10,430 nucleotides of DNA from JBGTCY01 sp041748615 (lineage in GTDB: Bacteria > Bacteroidota > Bacteroidia > Chitinophagales > CAIOSU01): NCBI GenBank assembly GCA_041748615.1, contig JBGTCY010000236.1:1-10430 (forward strand). Direction: 5' to 3'. Below are positions 7,421-10,430 of this stretch, one piece after another. The position numbers and the translations under genes are program-made. Numbering within the stretch: the first letter of the stretch is position 1; each line of letters opens with the position of its first letter. Under the pieces are notes generated by a model. The model worked only from the letters and a program-made list of their open reading frames with translations, was not told where the DNA came from and searched no databases.

Positions 7421-8806
7421 TCACCCCACCATCTTTTCCGGCACTACCCACTCATCAAATTGTTTTTCGGTGAGTAAGCCTGATTCGAGCGCGGCTTGCT
7501 TGAGGGTTTTATCTTCAGCCCATGCTTTCTTGGCAATTTTTGCCGCGTTGTCATATCCGATTTTAGGATTGAGCGCGGTCACCAGCATCAGCGAATTTTC
7601 AAGATGGCGTTTAATCAGCGATTTGTTTGGTTCAATTCCCACCGCGCAATGGACATTGAATGATTTGGCGGCATCGCCTAACAATCTTGCTGAATTCAGC
7701 AGATTGAAGATGATGACCGGCTTGAATACATTCAGTTCAAAATGACCGTTCATTCCTCCAACGGTAATCGCGGTATCATTCCCGATGACCTGCGCGCAAA
7801 CCATCGTGAGCGCTTCACATTGCGTGGGGTTCACTTTTCCCGGCATAATTGAAGAACCGGGTTCATTGGAAGGAATGATGATTTCACCAATACCGCTGCG
7901 CGGACCCGATGATAACATGCGAATATCATTGGCAATTTTCATGAGGCTCACCGCTAATTGTTTCAGCGCACCAGATGTTTCCACGCAAGCGTCATGCGCT
8001 GCCAGCGCTTCGAATTTATTTTCGGCAGTGACGAAAGGCAGTTTGGTGAGTTTAGCGATTTCTTTGGCAACCATGTCTGCATATCCAATTGGAGTATTGA
8101 TACCCGTGCCAACAGCCGTGCCGCCCAAAGCAAGTTCTGAGAGATGTTTCAGTGTATTTCTCAATGCTTTCAACCCGTGGTCAAGCTGGGAAACATATCC
8201 TGAAAATTCCTGACCGAGCGTGAGCGGTGTAGCGTCCATAAAATGGGTGCGACCGATTTTCACCACCTTCGAAAATGCTTTTGATTTTTTCTTCAGCGTG
8301 TCGCGCAGCAATTCAATCTTCGGAATTGTATTTTCTATTATCAGTTTATAAGCCGCGATGTGCATCGCAGTAGGGAAAGTGTCGTTTGAAGATTGCGACT
8401 TGTTCACATCATCATTTGGATGCAGGGCTTTCTTTTCGTCCGTCAGTTTACCTCCTTTCAGCACATGCCCGCGATTGGCAATCACTTCGTTTACATTCAT
8501 GTTGCTTTGCGTTCCCGAACCTGTTTGCCAGACCACCAACGGAAACTGGTCATCCAAACTGCCTGAGATGATTTCATCGCAGACTTTACCGATGAGCGTA
8601 CTTTTTTCACGCGTCAATACCCCGCATTTTACATTGGTAGCGGCAGCCGCCTTTTTCAGATAAGCAAATGCGTAAATTACTTCCAGCGGCATTTTGTTGT
8701 CGCCAATTTCAAAGTTTTTGAAGGAACGTTGTGTTTGCGCTCCCCAATATTTGTCTGCGGAAACCTCCACAGTTCCGAGACTGTCTTTTTCTTTACGGGT
8801 TTTCAT
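7421..8806 (-). CDS. fumC: Class II fumarate hydratase (fumarase C)
   Basis: FumC is a cytoplasmic, iron-independent homotetramer that interconverts fumarate and L-malate in the TCA cycle. From the ATG at 8806 the protein is 461 residues, the usual length. Conserved blocks are TGSGTQSNMNVNEVIANR (95-112), HPNDDVNKSQSSND (129-142), GRTHFMDATPLTLGQEFSGY (185-204) and the superfamily signature GSSIMPGKVNP (317-327). His129, His188, Ser318 and Lys324 fall at the same numbers I recall for E. coli FumC B-site and active-site residues. The THxxDATPLTLGQEF wording favours fumarase over aspartase or argininosuccinate lyase. An in-frame ATG at 8869 would add 21 residues, but MKTRKEKDSLGTVEVSADKYWGAQTQRS is the standard family N-terminus and the proposed promoter lies between the two starts. 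The gene is divergent from mutA and convergent with lptB. Confidence 0.96.
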   Translation of the reverse strand: MKTRKEKDSLGTVEVSADKYWGAQTQRSFKNFEIGDNKMPLEVIYAFAYLKKAAAATNVKCGVLTREKSTLIGKVCDEIISGSLDDQFPLVVWQTGSGTQSNMNVNEVIANRGHVLKGGKLTDEKKALHPNDDVNKSQSSNDTFPTAMHIAAYKLIIENTIPKIELLRDTLKKKSKAFSKVVKIGRTHFMDATPLTLGQEFSGYVSQLDHGLKALRNTLKHLSELALGGTAVGTGINTPIGYADMVAKEIAKLTKLPFVTAENKFEALAAHDACVETSGALKQLAVSLMKIANDIRMLSSGPRSGIGEIIIPSNEPGSSIMPGKVNPTQCEALTMVCAQVIGNDTAITVGGMNGHFELNVFKPVIIFNLLNSARLLGDAAKSFNVHCAVGIEPNKSLIKRHLENSLMLVTALNPKIGYDNAAKIAKKAWAEDKTLKQAALESGLLTEKQFDEWVVPEKMVG

Positions 8807-8840
8807 AATTGTAGTGAGTTTGAAAGATTTTTTTCGTGTG

Positions 8841-8848
8841 CAAATATA
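8841..8848 (-). promoter_or_regulatory. Putative fumC promoter -7 box (TATATTTG)
   Basis: On the minus strand, TATATTTG matches the Bacteroidota -7 consensus TAnnTTTG exactly and lies 34 nt before the fumC ATG, predicting a leader of roughly 30 nt. I see no good TTG-type -33 element at the usual distance. Its position also argues against the longer fumC start at 8869. Confidence 0.5.
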
Positions 8849-8864
8849 TGAAATGCATGAAGCG

Positions 8865-8872
8865 TACATTTG
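8865..8872 (+). promoter_or_regulatory. Putative mutA promoter -7 box (TACATTTG)
   Basis: TACATTTG is an exact TAnnTTTG match ending 4 nt before the ATG at 8877. Transcription would then start at or very near the start codon, giving a leaderless message. No clear -33 TTG is found at normal spacing. The box lies 16 bp from the opposing fumC box, so the two promoters probably interfere or share control. Confidence 0.45.
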
Positions 8873-8876
8873 TAAG

Positions 8877-9959
8877 ATGAAAGAAAAATCACCGGCAGAT
8901 TGGATGAATGAGTTCCCACCTGTTTTTTCTGAAATGTGGAAGGGAAAAATTATCGCTGAACTGAAAGGAAAAACTTTTGAGGAACTACAGTTTCAAACAC
9001 CGGAGGGATTTGAATTGCAACCCTTCTATACAAAGGAAGATAAAACTGGATTGCAATTTACTGAAATACCACACCGAAAGCCGGGTTGGATTATCCGGCA
9101 GGATTTTGAAGTGAAAGATACAGACACAGCCAACGAAAAAGCGCATGTTGCCTTGTCAGGAGGCGCTGAAAGTATCGGATATAATTTATCGGAAGTTGAT
9201 ATTAACAATGACATTATCAGCAGATTGATTTCCGACATTGATATAAAAAAAGTACAACTTCATTTCACGGGAATAGATTTGAATAGTTTGAAAAATTTAT
9301 CCAAACAATTACCGGTGGAAGCAAATGGAACAGTGGCGTTGAATAATTACGGAGAAACGGAATTGGAATTTTTGACTGAAGAGATGAATTTGATGCATGA
9401 AAAAAATCCGGGCATTAATTTTTTTGTGGTTAGTAATGAAGATGCAACTTCTGCAATTCTTCAGGTAAAAAATTTAACCCTAAAAGCTCAAGGGATTTTA
9501 AATTTTTTGAAGGAGAAAAAAAATAAATCCAAACATTTACCCCCCCTTCATTTTTCAATCGCACTGTCCGGTGATTATTTTTCAGACATCGCGAGATTAC
9601 GCGCCTTGCGCATTATTTGGATGAGGGAAGCTAAAAAGTTTGAAGGAAAATGTTCGGGAGATTTAATGATTCATGCCTGGAATGCTCCCAAAAAATATTC
9701 CGATGAACTTTCCCATTATCATATTTTGAGCGCCACAACGAGCGCGATGTCAGCTATTATTGGTGGATGCGACAGCTTAAGTTTAAATCCGGTCAACCTG
9801 CCCGGCAAGCCGGATGATTTCAGCGAAAGAATTTTCAGAAACATTCAATTATTACTGAAACATGAATCCTATTTCGACAAAGTCCATGACCCCGCCAAAG
9901 GGAGTTACTTTTTGGAAAACTTGACAGATAAAATAGTCAGAGCGGTATTGGAATTTTAG
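8877..9959 (+). CDS. mutA: Methylmalonyl-CoA mutase small subunit, apparently truncated at the C-terminus
   Basis: The 360-residue protein matches the TIM-barrel part of the MCM beta subunit. Its N-terminus has MWKGKIIAELKGKTFEEL followed by TPEGFELQPFYTKED. Later come GDYFSDIARLRALRIIW, TTSAMSAIIGGCDSLSLNPVN, FSERIFRNIQLLLKHESYFDKV, and DPAKGSYFLENLTDKI. With MutB, the complex interconverts succinyl-CoA and methylmalonyl-CoA; the small subunit does not bind cobalamin itself. The protein ends at RAVLEF-TAG, just where homologues continue through the last barrel helix and a GG-containing segment, so several tens of residues seem to be missing. No continuation is visible in the other two plus-strand frames, and no mutB follows, although it normally does. 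The gene is more A+T-rich than kmo. ATG 8877 is chosen over in-frame 8853 and 8694, which run into the promoter region and fumC. It could be a functional short form or a decaying gene. Confidence 0.85.
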   Translation: MKEKSPADWMNEFPPVFSEMWKGKIIAELKGKTFEELQFQTPEGFELQPFYTKEDKTGLQFTEIPHRKPGWIIRQDFEVKDTDTANEKAHVALSGGAESIGYNLSEVDINNDIISRLISDIDIKKVQLHFTGIDLNSLKNLSKQLPVEANGTVALNNYGETELEFLTEEMNLMHEKNPGINFFVVSNEDATSAILQVKNLTLKAQGILNFLKEKKNKSKHLPPLHFSIALSGDYFSDIARLRALRIIWMREAKKFEGKCSGDLMIHAWNAPKKYSDELSHYHILSATTSAMSAIIGGCDSLSLNPVNLPGKPDDFSERIFRNIQLLLKHESYFDKVHDPAKGSYFLENLTDKIVRAVLEF

Positions 9960-9975
9960 GTTTTTTGCTCAATAT

Positions 9976-10020
9976 AAACCTGGATTTACACAACGATAAA
10001 GGTTGTTGTGCATCAGGCTT
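9976..10020. repeat. Two-part inverted repeat downstream of mutA
   Basis: The inner stem pairs CACAAC (9989-9994) with GTTGTG (10005-10010) around a 10-nt loop. The outer arms AAACCTG (9976-9982) and CAGGCTT (10014-10020) are complementary with one mismatch. It begins 16 bases after the mutA stop and could be a transcript-end structure or the end of a small mobile repeat. No T-run follows directly. Confidence 0.4.
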
Positions 10021-10142
10021 AACTGTATAATGTTGTTCTGCGTTTTTTGAAGTATTCCAAAATTTGCGCCTTGGTCATTTTGGATAATTTCTTGCTCAAT
10101 TTGTCTCTTTGTTGACTCATAAAGTTTACTGCGTCCAACCCG

Positions 10143-10159
10143 CCTGCCGAATGGGCAGG
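10143..10159. repeat. REP-like palindrome CCTGCC-GAATG-GGCAGG
   Basis: A perfect 6-bp G+C-rich stem (10143-10148 with 10154-10159) has a 5-nt loop in otherwise A+T-rich sequence. Short palindromes of this CCTGCC/GGCAGG type are, in my recollection, frequent extragenic repeats in Bacteroidota genomes. T-rich sequence from 10160 on (GTGATTTTCTTAGTTTTCTT) could also let it act as a plus-strand terminator. Only one copy is in the window. Confidence 0.5.
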
Positions 10160-10326
10160 TGATTTTCTTAGTTTTCTTCTTATTTTTTTTGTGATTTTCC
10201 GCTTCCATGTGTAATAGTTTAAATTCAGCAGCAGAAGTAATTATTGTCAAGTCAAAACTTCAATTTTTTGAATTACATTTTTCAACAACATTTGGGCTTA
10301 GTTCTAAATAAATCAGCAATAATATT

Positions 10327-10334
10327 TAATTTTG
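10327..10334 (+). promoter_or_regulatory. Putative promoter -7 box (TAATTTTG) before the last gene
   Basis: TAATTTTG matches TAnnTTTG and ends 4 nt before the ATG at 10339, the same spacing as at mutA, again suggesting a leaderless message. A competing candidate is AACATTTG (10287-10294, one mismatch), with TTTG at 10267-10270 lying 16 nt upstream, which would give a leader of about 40 nt. Confidence 0.4.
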
Positions 10335-10338
10335 CTAC

Positions 10339-10430
10339 ATGCTAAACCACAAAACAATCATAGAGCAGTTTGGGCAGATGGATTCAGCCGACCGGCAAGC
10401 CGTTTTATCTCAGCTTTTATTGATGAACGA
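10339..10430 (+). CDS. Start of an unidentified gene, cut off by the window edge
   Basis: From the ATG at 10339 the frame stays open to the edge, giving 30 complete codons: MLNHKTIIEQFGQMDSADRQ followed by AVLSQLLLMN. The peptide looks like amphipathic helix and has no recognisable motif, signal peptide or membrane segment. A promoter-like box lies immediately upstream. I do not recognise the family and cannot judge its length; it is not a mutB start as far as can be seen. Confidence 0.5.
   Translation, partial: MLNHKTIIEQFGQMDSADRQAVLSQLLLMN

Larger units (their letters stand above)
9960..10338. other. 379-bp stretch without a convincing gene, containing inverted repeats
   Basis: No frame here gives a recognisable protein. 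A 93-codon minus-strand frame (9969-10250) is lysine-rich and low in complexity at its start and crosses a palindrome. A 33-codon minus-strand frame lies within it. The stretch contains two inverted repeats (9976-10020 and 10143-10159), several T-runs, and an A+T-rich end carrying promoter-like boxes for the next gene. It replaces the position where mutB would be expected. Confidence 0.6.

Noticed and set aside
7785..8213. 142-codon plus-strand frame antisense to fumC
   Set aside because: It lies over the conserved fumarase core; its composition is what antisense reading of a coding gene gives.
8807..8869. 21-residue N-terminal extension of FumC
   Set aside because: The extension would cover the proposed promoter, and the family N-terminus begins at the ATG at 8806.
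8694..8876. 61-residue N-terminal extension of MutA
   Set aside because: It is antisense to the start of fumC and overlaps the divergent promoters. MutA similarity begins after 8877; the intermediate ATG at 8853 lies upstream of the -7 box.
9969..10250. 93-codon minus-strand frame
   Set aside because: The lysine-rich, low-complexity start comes from an A-rich tract, the frame runs through a G+C-rich palindrome, and the rest resembles no family I know. It is probably chance within repeat-like DNA.
1..10430. CRISPR arrays, tRNA/rRNA genes, insertion-sequence transposases, toxin-antitoxin or defence genes
   Set aside because: I looked for regularly spaced repeats, tRNA-like cloverleaf ends and transposase motifs and saw none. 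Apart from the flagged 9960-10338 stretch, the window is ordinary chromosomal gene content.

Overview
The window looks like a chromosomal segment of a member of the Bacteroidota. The evidence is a secreted protease with SprB-type repeats and a type IX secretion (T9SS) sorting tail, an Omp28-type lipoprotein, TAnnTTTG promoter boxes, gene starts without purine-rich Shine-Dalgarno sequences, and moderate-to-low G+C. I cannot name the genus.

Layout, left to right. Bases 2-346 are the end of an outer-membrane beta-barrel-like gene (probably DUF6029-like). It is followed after 5 bp by an Omp28-related lipoprotein with a CxxC thioredoxin-like motif (352-1242), then kynurenine 3-monooxygenase (1281-2618) and a subtilisin-like T9SS cargo protease (2665-4734). 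After a short hairpin-bearing gap come recJ (4836-6593) and lptB (6590-7336), which overlap by 4 bp. The convergent gap 7337-7420 holds hairpins. Class II fumarase lies on the minus strand (7421-8806). A 70-bp divergent promoter region separates it from a small-subunit methylmalonyl-CoA mutase gene (8877-9959) that stops unusually early. Bases 9960-10338 form an apparently non-coding stretch with inverted repeats, and a new plus-strand gene begins at 10339 and runs off the edge.

How the genes relate. Most are ordinary housekeeping or envelope genes: LPS export (lptB), DNA repair (recJ), the TCA cycle (fumC), propionate/succinate metabolism (mutA), tryptophan breakdown or NAD synthesis (kmo), and secreted proteolysis. 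They do not form one pathway. FumC and MutA both touch C4-dicarboxylate metabolism (fumarate and succinyl-CoA) and are divergently transcribed, so shared control is possible but unproven.

I found no convincing novel defence, mobile or RNA system. The best leads are the early end of mutA next to a repeat-like non-coding stretch, a hairpin motif present on both sides of recJ-lptB, and promoter boxes placed exactly 4 nt from two start codons, which predicts leaderless mRNAs.
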